From: Prevotella sp. P5-108
Lineage (GTDB): Bacteria > Bacteroidota > Bacteroidia > Bacteroidales > Bacteroidaceae
Assembly (NCBI RefSeq): GCF_002251385.1
Contig: NZ_NPJJ01000018.1
Span: 221,851 to 285,850 of the forward strand
Reading direction: 5' to 3'
Length of the DNA stretch: 64,000 nucleotides
Positions within the stretch are counted from its first letter, which is position 1. Every line of letters starts with the position of its first letter. Both the position numbers and the translations under genes were made by a program. The notes beneath the pieces were generated by a model. The model saw nothing but the letters and a program-made list of their open reading frames with translations. It did no database searches and had not been told where the DNA came from. Below, piece by piece: positions 54,531 through 63,834 of this stretch.

Positions 54531-56645
54531 TTACGGCATAATATATCCCTTTTCTTCTGCTTTTTCTACGATTTTCAGGAGCCTACGGCATTGAGCAGGA
54601 CTTGGCAGAGAACCTCTTCCGATATAAGATGCTATGCTCCTAATAAAATCACAATCACCATAGGAGAGGAGTTCTTCTTTTGCTAGAGCATTATAGACTC
54701 CCATCCAATACGGTGCGCCAAGTTTGAAAATCTCAACTGAAGCGTCAATCTTGGAGTTGAACTTGTGAGCACGTTTGGCCGCCTTTTCTGTTGCCTTTGT
54801 TTCTTCTTTCGAAATTAACGAACTAATGAAGGCATCCGACAAAGTAAATTCTACTGACTTGAAGTCGTTCCATGTTCCGACAAGACGAGACAAGCTACGC
54901 ACAAGTCCCCCATCAGCTTTTTTCTCTAAATAGCGATGTGTAAAGTATGCTAGGCGAAGAAGCTCTGTTGCTAAAGCAGGATAAAGAGTTTGCTTATTCC
55001 AAATGCTCACCCAATCTAGGTCAGAGCCTTTGGGCAGAAGCGTCATCAGTTTGGATATGGTATATGGCGTAATCTGAGCTTTGTTACCGCCTTTTGGATA
55101 CCACTCTTCCTTGCTGATGAGTTTGTCAAGTTTGTCAAAGATGATAATCGAACAGACACATTTCTTGAAAAATTCGTCATTGATGCTATCACGGTCATTC
55201 TCATAAATGCCATCAATAAAAGGAGCAAATATTTTGAAGTTATCAGCAGAACTCTTGCAAACTTGGTCAGGGTGCATGAGAATCGCATTATAGCATTTTG
55301 CTAGTTTCTCTTTTGTAATTAGTTGGTCTTTGGGATTCTTCTGCTTGAACAGGTCTCTTTGATGTGCGTTCAACTTCATCTGCTCTTGCTCCCACTTACC
55401 ACGAGAACGCTCATAGAACCATACGGTTTGATAAGGATTGCCACCGACTGGTGGAGCCATAACTTTGCGAGATAACTGCTCCATCTTTACGTGGAACGGA
55501 TGATTTGAGAAGAAGTCAGCTGGTTTAACCGCATTCTGACTGTTAGCACATTCTGAGATGGTCTTTGTCAGTTCATTGTAGTTTTGTACCTGTTCTTCCG
55601 ACATGTCATCTTCAACATTCAGCACAGTTAACTTCATTGGTACAAATAGGTTATCCATACCTTTTGGAGCCTCATTCTTAATGATGGCACTCGCTAATGC
55701 AGCTGTGGTTTGTCCTCCATTGATTATTTGCAAATCCTTGAAATAAGTTATTTTAGAACCATCTGTAGAAAATTTTACGGAACGGGCAACAATAGCAATA
55801 CCATTATTATATGTAAAGAAGTTCTCTGGTTGCTTCATAATGGTACTTCGTATGCCCTTATTTACATTACCTCTAAAACTCAAGAACGCACGTACATTTC
55901 CTTGAAGTAATCTACTTCCGTAGTCATAATATATTTTTGCAAGGAATTCTCCAGGAACAATTCCCAGATATGCATCATAATTACTCAAATTACCCAAATC
56001 AGCTTTCAGACATGGAATGCCCTCACAGTTATAATCCTTTGTCTCAATCTCTAGAATTTCACTGGAGTTAGAAACAAATGTCTGAAAGAATCGCTCTAAT
56101 GTCCATACGTTCAATTCTACAGGTCTTCCCAAAAAATCTGGACGTTTTAGATTCTTAACCTGTTTACTCAGAGTATAGTTTGATATGATGATAAACTTAA
56201 AACGCAAGATTTCTGTTGCCGTCATTCCCTTGCCTATCTTCTTCTTAAACTCGCTGGCAATGTTTACAGCAGGGTCAGAATCATCACAGAAATTGCGAAT
56301 GTTTCCATTGACAGCTTCTTCTATGAATCTCTGCATATACGATAGCAATTCCTCAATACGTGTATTTGTCAAAGTTGGAGCACTATCGCGCTGATTGGTA
56401 AATTCACTTACAATAAGAACCAATGCTCCGTCTGCTTCATCATATGAATATCCATCAAAGGCTAGAATTTGCCTTCTTGTATTCCTGATTTCAATTGACA
56501 TAGGAATAGGATCGCTAAGTTCCCCAATATCTTCAAGATCTGTAAGGACACGCTCGATGAAGTAGCTTTCAGGATCAGAGCCTTCCAAGCTAGCATCATT
56601 TCTTATCTCATCTATAAACTGCTTGCGATATTCTTCAATTTCCAT
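54531..56645 (-). CDS. AIPR-family defence protein
   Basis: A 704-residue protein of the AIPR (abortive infection phage resistance) family. Marks are NVRAFLSFRGNVNKGI, NFFTYNNGIAIVAR and LQIINGGQTTAALA in the central region (about 245-320), all typical of AIPR. Its molecular activity is not established. It starts one base after the PD-(D/E)XK gene (56647) and is the last gene of the recognised core (methylase, MutL-like, Z1, PD-(D/E)XK, AIPR). I recall this set as the Mza anti-phage system. Confidence 0.9.
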   Translation of the reverse strand: MEIEEYRKQFIDEIRNDASLEGSDPESYFIERVLTDLEDIGELSDPIPMSIEIRNTRRQILAFDGYSYDEADGALVLIVSEFTNQRDSAPTLTNTRIEELLSYMQRFIEEAVNGNIRNFCDDSDPAVNIASEFKKKIGKGMTATEILRFKFIIISNYTLSKQVKNLKRPDFLGRPVELNVWTLERFFQTFVSNSSEILEIETKDYNCEGIPCLKADLGNLSNYDAYLGIVPGEFLAKIYYDYGSRLLQGNVRAFLSFRGNVNKGIRSTIMKQPENFFTYNNGIAIVARSVKFSTDGSKITYFKDLQIINGGQTTAALASAIIKNEAPKGMDNLFVPMKLTVLNVEDDMSEEQVQNYNELTKTISECANSQNAVKPADFFSNHPFHVKMEQLSRKVMAPPVGGNPYQTVWFYERSRGKWEQEQMKLNAHQRDLFKQKNPKDQLITKEKLAKCYNAILMHPDQVCKSSADNFKIFAPFIDGIYENDRDSINDEFFKKCVCSIIIFDKLDKLISKEEWYPKGGNKAQITPYTISKLMTLLPKGSDLDWVSIWNKQTLYPALATELLRLAYFTHRYLEKKADGGLVRSLSRLVGTWNDFKSVEFTLSDAFISSLISKEETKATEKAAKRAHKFNSKIDASVEIFKLGAPYWMGVYNALAKEELLSYGDCDFIRSIASYIGRGSLPSPAQCRRLLKIVEKAEEKGYIMP

Positions 56646-56646
56646 A

Positions 56647-57567
56647 TCAGTTGAGTTTAAATGGTTCTATTTCTGTTAAAAGCAAATCATATTGAGCACG
56701 TGCAATTGCATTCGATAGCAAAGACCGATGCAATCGAGGGAAGTCTTTGGTGTCGACCTTGTATTTGTACATATTCTTCAACGCAAAAACTAGATTATCA
56801 TTTTCGTTGGAGAATTCAAATCCAAACAATTGTAGCTTTGCCATAAAGGTCTCACGCTGATGAGCATTCACTAACAAAGCTATAATACTGTTGACGAGTT
56901 GATTTATCCTAATACCGTCAAAAGATGGACTCATTTTCTCCAGTTCATAAACGACCAATGTTCCATCAATGTCGCTGTCAAGTTGCTCAATGGAAGAAAT
57001 ACGGACACTCTCTTTGCCAAAACTGATGGTTTTCACTTCAAACCAGTCTTGCTGGTCTGAAAAATCTTTGTGTGTTTTCTCAGGCCCCATCCAACTATCA
57101 AGAGCGACGTCTATTCCTCTATCAGGTATCATGTAGTCTTTCAAAAAAAGGAGCTCGCCTATCAAGCCCATCATCTCGGTTTCTGTCATACGGGCATTGT
57201 CAGGTCGGAACAGTTGCCTCCATGAATAGTAACGTGACCTTAGAGTATGATATGCCGTTTCATCATCATTCGTCACGCGAACAGAATCCAAAAGGTCTTG
57301 GCAGAAGGTGCAAAAATACTCTAGTAGGTTATTGTCTTCAAGTGAGAATCGCAGAGTCAACATGTCTCCGTCTTTATACTGTTCAACAAAAATCACATCA
57401 GAACTGGAAATCCTGACAGGTTTGTACTTCCCTCTGAAATCAAAGGAATAGCGTGCATCATCATCACGCCCGATATAGAGACTCAGGTAACGATTATCAC
57501 CAAATCTTATAAAGTGGCGGCTGGGAAAATCCTCCCTAAATGTTTTATAAATCTCGTTATTACTCAT
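56647..57567 (-). CDS. PD-(D/E)XK motif protein (DUF4420-like)
   Basis: A ~306-residue protein whose central part contains a nuclease-like site: DSWMGPEKTHKDFSDQQDWF followed by EVKTISF, giving the D...ExK arrangement near residue 180. This is the DUF4420 family that accompanies Z1 and AIPR genes in restriction-like operons. I start it at MSNNEIYK (57567), which overlaps the Z1 stop by eight bases; the frame is open to 57594. It is presumably the DNA-cutting subunit, by analogy. Confidence 0.85.
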   Translation of the reverse strand: MSNNEIYKTFREDFPSRHFIRFGDNRYLSLYIGRDDDARYSFDFRGKYKPVRISSSDVIFVEQYKDGDMLTLRFSLEDNNLLEYFCTFCQDLLDSVRVTNDDETAYHTLRSRYYSWRQLFRPDNARMTETEMMGLIGELLFLKDYMIPDRGIDVALDSWMGPEKTHKDFSDQQDWFEVKTISFGKESVRISSIEQLDSDIDGTLVVYELEKMSPSFDGIRINQLVNSIIALLVNAHQRETFMAKLQLFGFEFSNENDNLVFALKNMYKYKVDTKDFPRLHRSLLSNAIARAQYDLLLTEIEPFKLN

Positions 57568-60427
57568 CGTCATCCTCCTCTTCGGGTTCTTCACCCTCTA
57601 TGTTCAATTGTTGGAATATTTTGTTGACTTGATATTTTACAGCCTTGCCCTCTTCTTTAACGCCGGGGCATCCCACGGCAAAAGCCACGATACAATCATC
57701 ACCAAGTGCTTCTCTGTATTTATGCAACATCTCTTCTTCCTCGCCGTCTGCCTCTTTTGGCTTGATGAACATAATAATCAACATGGGCTTTCGCTTGGGA
57801 AGAAATCGGAAATATGCCTTCACGGGGATGTCTCTGCCCAGGCTGTTCTCACCATCTTTCTCCCACTGGTTACGCTGAGCATCTTCTGCACTTTCAATAT
57901 CTTCTTTTGACAGAGCAAAACGCCCCTCCATACTACCTGTCATTACACGACGACGTGTACTAATTTGTATGATGTTGCGAGTTGTACTACAGATGGAACG
58001 TTCCATACATTTTATCTGTCGAAGCCCTTTCACATTATAATGTGTTGTAGATTTGCCACTTTCAAATACAACATCCCACAAATCAACTCCTTCTGTATCC
58101 TCATCTTCCAAAAAATTGATGATGTTTTTCGCATCAAAACGAGGATTCGCCATTGAATATTTGATGCCACGCAAAAACTCAACCACAACTTCTTTAGGAA
58201 CGTCGGCAAAGTATCGCGAACTGCCATCAGAAGTGTCGTTCACATCCTTATTAACTTTCTTGTAATCTGTAAACCTGAGCGAATATCCTTGTGCAAAAAG
58301 TTCTGAAGCAAGTTCCTGAACCCTTTGCATGTTAATCTTGTTATGCTCTATTTTTGATGTTATATATGGAGTATCATAGATATTACCATAGAAAGAATAC
58401 ATCATGTCTTTGCTGACAGCTGTCCTCATTTTGTTTGAAGCTGTGATTTGCAACTCATCACAGTTATCGCGAACTTTAATACCAAAATCCTTGGGAGTCA
58501 GTTGCTGGTCAAACATTTCACGAATGTCGTTCTTCAGTTCTGCAGAAGCTTTTGCGACTTCGGCATACCACAAGGCGCTTGTGTGGCTTGTCCATATCTG
58601 GAAAAGGTCTTCATATCCACGTCTATATCCAAACCACCGGCCCATTTGCATCAGTACATCAAAGGTGGCTGTATTCCGATAGAAATAGCTAACCATCAAT
58701 CCTTCAAGAGTCAATCCACGAGACAGAGCAAGACCACCAATAGCAATTACCCGCAGCGATGGATTCTCTTTGTAATTAAGCGAAGCACTTTGTTTGGAAC
58801 CGTTGACCATTTTAACCTCTATCTTCTCCAATGCTGCCAGAAGAGTAGCTTTCTGCGAAACACGAGCAAATGTTACATCATTGACTTGGCTAAAATGCTT
58901 CTCCCATAGTGAGCGCAATTCACCATAGAGCGGTAGATGATGGTTTTTGCTAGCATCTTCATTGAAGTTGACACGAATATCGTTGAATACTGCTTCGAAC
59001 CATTCAGCGACATGTCCTGTTATCACTTTCTGAACATGAATAAAGCGGGACATGTTGACCAGCATGCTTCTTGGTTCTTTGCTTTGGCCACGCAAATCAC
59101 GGACAACATTCGCCAAACAGAAACAAAGAATGGACTCACGCAAGGAGTCGGGCAAAATGCCGTCCCATTCCTTTTTGTGCTTATAATAGAAAGTTCCGGA
59201 ATTAAGAACTTCAAGATTGTTTTGAACAAGGTCTTTATACTCCTCTGAGGCATAATCCGGTTCTGTGATGTCGGTAATATAACGTAGATTGTGATAGAAA
59301 GTCCCTTCAGGATAGAATATTTTGTCTGCACCCACATAGTTAGACGGTGCCTCTAACGCGTATATGAAATGTTCGGGGAAGAGATCTGCATGCTGCATAG
59401 CATCTACAGAGTCAGGATCAATAAACACGTTTGCAAATGGGGTGGCCGTAAATCCCACGTATGTGGAATTCATGAATAGGTTACAGATTTGCCGTATAAG
59501 CTTATTGGTACGAGTGGGATCTGTCTCATCTTTGCGAGTATTCACAGACGCATTGTCTGCCTCGTCGTCAATAAGTAGCATGGGTACATTCACATATCCT
59601 TTTACCGGGTCGATATTTTGTTCTCTCAACCAATTGAAAAGTCGCTGAAGTACCGAAACGTTCTTCTTTATGACAAACAACACCAGAGAGTTGCTTGCTA
59701 ACGACATCGTTATCTTGTTACAGTTGCCAACAAAATCGTTAAGCGTAGACGTTACAGATGTGGCCTTTATTTGCTTGTTGTCTAAGCCAACACCGACTCG
59801 TGGATACTTCTCGATCTTGCCTTCTTTTTTTAGGGTAATACCAACAATGCCCTCATCTATTCGTTCCTGTGTCTGTCTGCGTAGGTTTTCCGTGATGCCG
59901 GTAAGCAGAATAACAACCTTGTATCCTGCATCTGCAGCCTTGCATATCAACCCCGTATAGGTTGCTGTTTTGCCAGATTGTACGTCACCGATAATGAGAC
60001 CCCGACGAAGTCTAGGCTTATCCAGAGCATCGTTGGGATTGCCAAGACAATTCATAATGTCTGGTAATGTTATATCGTCAAGCAAGTTGATGCTAATACG
60101 GCTGATAGAAGAATGGTTGATAAGATAATCCTTGTATCTTGACCAAAAGAAATTGTCCTGTATTTTCAAGTTGGAGTACCATTCACGCTTTTCGCCATAA
60201 TCGTTGAATATCGCTTGCCCTTTGTTGTGTACAATCTTATACTCATACTCCATATCGATGAAGAGGCGTGTTTTTGCGGCTTCGTCACAGTCCAGTTTGG
60301 AGAGCATGACAGCCTGATTGATATAGGAGTCTATATCTTCAAGTTTGAGTTCTTTTCCTTGTGATAAGGATAAATCAATGAAAGTCCTCGTAAACTGTTT
60401 TAGGATAGTATATTGGCTTTCTGTCAT
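57560..60427 (-). CDS. Z1-domain superfamily II ATPase
   Basis: A 955-residue ATPase. Walker A IIGDVQSGKTATYTG at 147-154 and Walker B MLLIDDEADNASVN at 284-291 form the N-terminal motor half. LSRGLTLEGL and MQMGRWFGYRRGY are the later helicase motifs, with an arginine-finger candidate in the second; the Z1 domain lies around these. It ends in a very acidic tail (GEEPEEEDDDE). It is thought to move on DNA in restriction-type systems with MutL-like ATPases. It begins four bases after the MutL-like stop. Confidence 0.92.
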   Translation of the reverse strand: MTESQYTILKQFTRTFIDLSLSQGKELKLEDIDSYINQAVMLSKLDCDEAAKTRLFIDMEYEYKIVHNKGQAIFNDYGEKREWYSNLKIQDNFFWSRYKDYLINHSSISRISINLLDDITLPDIMNCLGNPNDALDKPRLRRGLIIGDVQSGKTATYTGLICKAADAGYKVVILLTGITENLRRQTQERIDEGIVGITLKKEGKIEKYPRVGVGLDNKQIKATSVTSTLNDFVGNCNKITMSLASNSLVLFVIKKNVSVLQRLFNWLREQNIDPVKGYVNVPMLLIDDEADNASVNTRKDETDPTRTNKLIRQICNLFMNSTYVGFTATPFANVFIDPDSVDAMQHADLFPEHFIYALEAPSNYVGADKIFYPEGTFYHNLRYITDITEPDYASEEYKDLVQNNLEVLNSGTFYYKHKKEWDGILPDSLRESILCFCLANVVRDLRGQSKEPRSMLVNMSRFIHVQKVITGHVAEWFEAVFNDIRVNFNEDASKNHHLPLYGELRSLWEKHFSQVNDVTFARVSQKATLLAALEKIEVKMVNGSKQSASLNYKENPSLRVIAIGGLALSRGLTLEGLMVSYFYRNTATFDVLMQMGRWFGYRRGYEDLFQIWTSHTSALWYAEVAKASAELKNDIREMFDQQLTPKDFGIKVRDNCDELQITASNKMRTAVSKDMMYSFYGNIYDTPYITSKIEHNKINMQRVQELASELFAQGYSLRFTDYKKVNKDVNDTSDGSSRYFADVPKEVVVEFLRGIKYSMANPRFDAKNIINFLEDEDTEGVDLWDVVFESGKSTTHYNVKGLRQIKCMERSICSTTRNIIQISTRRRVMTGSMEGRFALSKEDIESAEDAQRNQWEKDGENSLGRDIPVKAYFRFLPKRKPMLIIMFIKPKEADGEEEEMLHKYREALGDDCIVAFAVGCPGVKEEGKAVKYQVNKIFQQLNIEGEEPEEEDDDE

Positions 60428-60431
60428 GTTA

Positions 60432-61931
60432 TTACATTTTTTCTTTGAGTAGTTTCTCTTTTATAGCAGGATATTTACACCAAGGTTCTGAATTCATTAA
60501 ATCATTGACAATAGCTTCCCATCCATCGGTACGAATATTCATCATGGTTGAAGCTAATGTGACCGCCATCTGGTAGACATCGTCGAGTCGTTCATTGGTC
60601 TCTTCTGGTACCGAGATGGACTCGTTACTCTTGTCTATATACAACTGCTGGATTGGTAAATTGTTCTCTATCTCGTTGAGAAGCATTTCCATATATCCAT
60701 AATCTTCATCGCTCATTTTGTCACGAACGAACTGGTAAAGCTTGCTTTCACGATTTATCTGATAGAAGAATGTGTTGTTTCTACCTCTTTTCCTATCCCA
60801 GATGTAATCAAGATTCTCGTTTACCTTCTCCGTTCTTCCTCGGTATGTCTGTTGACGGACGGAGAATTCAAGCGCCTCCTCCACTGCCTTTTTCAGTCTA
60901 TGAAGTATTTGCTTGGGGATAGAAGCCTGCTGCTTCTTAATGTCGATAGACCAAATATCATCAAGAGAATTGGGTATGTCAACACGAATACGGGCGTTCT
61001 TTGTCAATTCCGCACGTTGCTTCATGCCAAACCATGTACCCCAGATTATCAACCTCTTGTTGCGATAGATGTAGAATCCTTGTTTTGCTCGAAGGTTCTC
61101 AACACCACCGATGAGTTGCTTGTCCTTTTCTTTTAGCTCTGTTGCAAAAGGCAGAATAAAAGGGCGTATTTTTATCATTCTTTCAATTCCAGAACTGTCC
61201 ATTATATCTAGCTCGATTTCCTTTTTGACGGTAGTCTTCGGATGCTGTTCAAGGAATGGATCTAATGGATTTATGTCGAGCTCATTGATAAAGATATGAA
61301 GGCGTTGTGTTCCAATGCCGGAGAGATAACGATGGTAAATTAAAGCAAGAGTATTTTCCAATGAGGAACGCAAATCGATCAATGTCGAATAAACTTGTCC
61401 GCCACTTGAATTGGACAATACATCGAAGTCCTGCCAGATAACAATAGTACCCTTATTTTGCTCCTTTAATTTCGCGATATAGGGTAGTGTGTCGATTTCT
61501 TTTGCCTCCAATTCTTTTATCATCCAGTCCTGAGTCTCAAGAATGTGATTGTAATCCCAGGTATATCCATTTAAAGTCTTGCCTTCATAGCTTACTACGG
61601 TAAGGCAACGACATTGTGATAGTGATGCTGACTTCATTCCCATCCCAAAGCGGCCCAAGTCTTCTTCTGCGCGTTCTTCCTCTGCCGACAAACATCCATA
61701 ACGCATGGCTTCAAATAGGACATCAGCTGCCATTCCGTCACCATCATCAAGAATGCCAAGAGCCAATTCATCCATAGGATTAGACGGAAACAGTATACGG
61801 ACATTCTGCGCGTGTGCACTGATACTGTTGTCAACGACATCTGCTACTGCAGACTCAAAAGAGTATCCCATAGAGCGCAGAGACCCCATTAAGGTAGAGG
61901 CTTTGGGAATATGTCTTCTATCTTTGCTCAT
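60432..61931 (-). CDS. MutL/MORC-like GHKL ATPase of a restriction-type system
   Basis: A 499-residue ATPase of the GHKL superfamily. N box VADVVDNSISAHA (about 30-41), with Asp where many relatives have the catalytic Glu, then ILDDGDGM (62-67) and LGRFGMGMKSAS (93-103). An S5-like transducer domain follows (about 230-330). Such ATPases were described as prokaryotic relatives of eukaryotic MORC, always near DNA methylases. It overlaps the methylase gene by 14 bases and precedes Z1 by four, so all three are coupled. Confidence 0.9.
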   Translation of the reverse strand: MSKDRRHIPKASTLMGSLRSMGYSFESAVADVVDNSISAHAQNVRILFPSNPMDELALGILDDGDGMAADVLFEAMRYGCLSAEEERAEEDLGRFGMGMKSASLSQCRCLTVVSYEGKTLNGYTWDYNHILETQDWMIKELEAKEIDTLPYIAKLKEQNKGTIVIWQDFDVLSNSSGGQVYSTLIDLRSSLENTLALIYHRYLSGIGTQRLHIFINELDINPLDPFLEQHPKTTVKKEIELDIMDSSGIERMIKIRPFILPFATELKEKDKQLIGGVENLRAKQGFYIYRNKRLIIWGTWFGMKQRAELTKNARIRVDIPNSLDDIWSIDIKKQQASIPKQILHRLKKAVEEALEFSVRQQTYRGRTEKVNENLDYIWDRKRGRNNTFFYQINRESKLYQFVRDKMSDEDYGYMEMLLNEIENNLPIQQLYIDKSNESISVPEETNERLDDVYQMAVTLASTMMNIRTDGWEAIVNDLMNSEPWCKYPAIKEKLLKEKM

Positions 61932-63000
61932 GTTCTTTGGTTTGTTTGATTATTTGTTGGAAAACAGCTTTAGCCAACAGGGGTGGTACTGCATTGCCTA
62001 TCTGCTGTTGGATGTGCATAAGCGGACCCTCAAAGATGAAAGTATCTGGAAAACTCTGAAGTCTTGCGGCCTCTCTCACTGAAATGCCCCTATCTTCGTA
62101 AGGATGTATGAGCATACTCTTTCTGTAATTCGAGATTACGACCGAAGGCTGGTCAGCTCTCAGACGCTTGTAGATTCCACTATGGCATCGACCTTTGTCC
62201 GCATAGTTCTGCATAAGGTGGTCTGGAATGGCTCGCCAGTTCTGACCCTGTCCAATGTATTTATAGCGCTCTATAACTAAATCATTATTTCTCGAGACAT
62301 AGTTTTGACGCGCTTTGTCTGAACCTTCACGCATCAACCGTTCATATTCGCTTGCTTCTTCTAGCGACAGAGTATATGCTGCTTCCTCAAGCATCTCTCC
62401 ATTTTGCAAGGAAGGAAGGTCACTTATGGCTTCATCTACAGTGACTTTTGTGGTGTGTTTCTCCGGGAATTTAAAGTCAATGCCCAGCCTGTTGCCAACC
62501 ATAAAGAATCGATTCCTATTTTGAGGAACGCCATAATCTGAAGCCCAAAGGACAGAAGAAGTGATATTGTCATAACCCTCAATGGATCGGAAACAATCCT
62601 CAATCATTGATTGGGTCTTACCCTCGTTGATATTGGTTATGCCCCATACATTCTCCAGAACAAACCATTCAGGCCTTATCTCCTGCACAAAGCGTACGAA
62701 CTCCAAGAACAAAAAGTTCTTTTCGTTCTTCATATTCCTTGTTCTTGTATTTGACATTGAGAATCCTTGGCATGGAGGCCCACCCATTATTACAAAGACT
62801 GACTTCCCTTTTCCATGCAACGCCTTCGGATCTATCTTTTGAATATCTCCCTGTAGAACCTTTGCTCCTTTATGGTTGCGCTGGAACGTTTTTGCCGCGT
62901 GCGGATTAATCTCAATGGCAGAGCTAATCCTTATCCCTGCCATCTCTGCCCCAAGGCTCAAGCCTCCAGCACCAGAAAATATGTCTATACCATATCTCAT
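61918..63000 (-). CDS. DNA (cytosine-5) methyltransferase
   Basis: A 360-residue C5-cytosine methylase. Motif I IDIFSGAGGLSLGAEMAG, motif IV VIMGGPPCQGFSMS (catalytic Cys about 77), motif VI FVLENVWG, motif VIII RNRFFMVGNR and motif X GNAVPPLLAKAV are all in order. The target-recognition region between VIII and X has no recognisable specificity. It presumably marks host DNA for the downstream ATPase/nuclease genes. Two short genes and an HTH gene precede it on the same strand. Confidence 0.95.
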   Translation of the reverse strand: MRYGIDIFSGAGGLSLGAEMAGIRISSAIEINPHAAKTFQRNHKGAKVLQGDIQKIDPKALHGKGKSVFVIMGGPPCQGFSMSNTRTRNMKNEKNFLFLEFVRFVQEIRPEWFVLENVWGITNINEGKTQSMIEDCFRSIEGYDNITSSVLWASDYGVPQNRNRFFMVGNRLGIDFKFPEKHTTKVTVDEAISDLPSLQNGEMLEEAAYTLSLEEASEYERLMREGSDKARQNYVSRNNDLVIERYKYIGQGQNWRAIPDHLMQNYADKGRCHSGIYKRLRADQPSVVISNYRKSMLIHPYEDRGISVREAARLQSFPDTFIFEGPLMHIQQQIGNAVPPLLAKAVFQQIIKQTKEHEQR

Positions 63001-63082
63001 TTTATTCTTTTTACTACCTTATTTTATTCGTTTCAAAGAACGTTCTCTCGAATGTATCAGCCTACCTTACCCCACTTTAACA

Positions 63083-63304
63083 TCACGTTCCTTTATTTCC
63101 TATTAGTTCCTGATATAAAGCCGCAGGTCCGAGGTGCCACATCTTGGTAGATTCATCTTCCAGTCGTTTGTACATATCGGAAGAGTATATCATCTTTATC
63201 GCTTCTACGATGCTGACATTCTTGTCTTCTGAAAGCAATTCGGCCATCCATGCCACCTTTGATGGCAGGAGCAGATAGAGATTGCTTTGGGTTATTTCTT
63301 CCAT
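63083..63304 (-). CDS. Small protein of the DUF3791-neighbour type
   Basis: A 73-residue acidic cytoplasmic protein (SKVAWMAELLSEDKNVSIVE, then MYKRLEDESTKMWHLGPAAL). I recognise it only as the kind of short protein that pairs with DUF3791 proteins in Bacteroides and Clostridium genomes; I know no function. It overlaps the next upstream gene by one base (TAATG) and lies 82 bases before the methylase. Confidence 0.65.
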   Translation of the reverse strand: MEEITQSNLYLLLPSKVAWMAELLSEDKNVSIVEAIKMIYSSDMYKRLEDESTKMWHLGPAALYQELIGNKGT

Positions 63305-63531
63305 TATTGACGCCCCTCCTTTTCTCGGATGTTAATGAACTCATCTATATCCTCCAGAAGCCATTGGTAACTTTGGGTATGAAGCACTTCAAAATGCTCT
63401 TCGAGATATTCAAGCACGCCATAATAGTCAAGTTCCTTTGCTGCTTCTGCACCTGTCAGTCCTTTAGCATTCTTGTATTGTTCGATGCAGAACGATACGA
63501 AGTAGGCGATATCTTGTTTCCTCTTGTCCAT
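63304..63531 (-). CDS. DUF3791-type small protein
   Basis: A 75-residue protein. YFVSFCIEQYKNAKGLTGAE, then YGVLEYLEEHFEVLHTQSYQ and LEDIDEFINIRE, fit the DUF3791 family. Members are found in pairs next to DUF3990 or toxin-like genes; no activity is known. Here the pair is inserted between an HTH gene and a DNA methylase. Confidence 0.75.
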   Translation of the reverse strand: MDKRKQDIAYFVSFCIEQYKNAKGLTGAEAAKELDYYGVLEYLEEHFEVLHTQSYQWLLEDIDEFINIREKEGRQ

Positions 63532-63540
63532 GATAATCTA

Positions 63541-63747
63541 TTATTCCAAAGGTCTCACCAAGTCGTTTACATTTACTTCAAGCACTTTTGCTATTTGCAG
63601 CAACATCTCCAGATTGGGTTGGGTCGTATTCGTGACCCATTTGGAAATAGTCGCAGGATCCTTACCCACTTGTTCTGCGAGCCACTTGTTGCTCTTCTGC
63701 TTGTCAACCAGAACGACTTTGATTCTGTTTAATCGTCTATTCTCCAT
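63541..63747 (-). CDS. XRE-type helix-turn-helix regulator
   Basis: From the start at 63747 the protein is 68 residues (MENRRLNRIKVVLVDKQKSN), with the HTH in LAEQVGKDPATISKWV and a C-terminal VNVNDLVRP. A minus-strand -7 box TACCTTTG (63780-63773) lies just upstream and inside the longer open frame, which fixes this start. The size and place, first in a methylase-containing operon, suit a restriction-modification controller (C) protein, so it may time expression of the island. That role is inferred. Confidence 0.85.
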   Translation of the reverse strand: MENRRLNRIKVVLVDKQKSNKWLAEQVGKDPATISKWVTNTTQPNLEMLLQIAKVLEVNVNDLVRPLE

Positions 63748-63772
63748 TATTCTTAAAGTTATATTCTGTTTG

Positions 63773-63801
63773 CAAAGGTAGTGAATTGTTCGCAAAATCA
63801 A
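63773..63801 (-). promoter_or_regulatory. Promoter of the defence island operon
   Basis: TACCTTTG on the minus strand (63780-63773) is a full -7 match; a TTG at 63801-63799 lies 18 bases upstream. It sits in the same place as the inverted GCGAACA block (63784-63797), so a protein bound there could regulate it. Confidence 0.55.
63784..63797 (-). repeat. Inverted copy of the tRNA-side GCGAACA block
   Basis: AATTGTTCGCAAAA is the exact reverse complement of TTTTGCGAACAATT at 50417-50430. The two flank all eleven genes of the island. It may be an integrase/attachment-type site or simply an A+T-rich coincidence. Confidence 0.45.
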
Positions 63802-63834
63802 TGAGATTTGCACCCTATTTTTCAATAAATTCAC

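Noticed and set aside
60432..61931. Asp in place of the catalytic Glu in the GHKL N box
   Set aside because: I recall ADxVDNS as common in this MutL-like subgroup, so it is not evidence of a dead enzyme.
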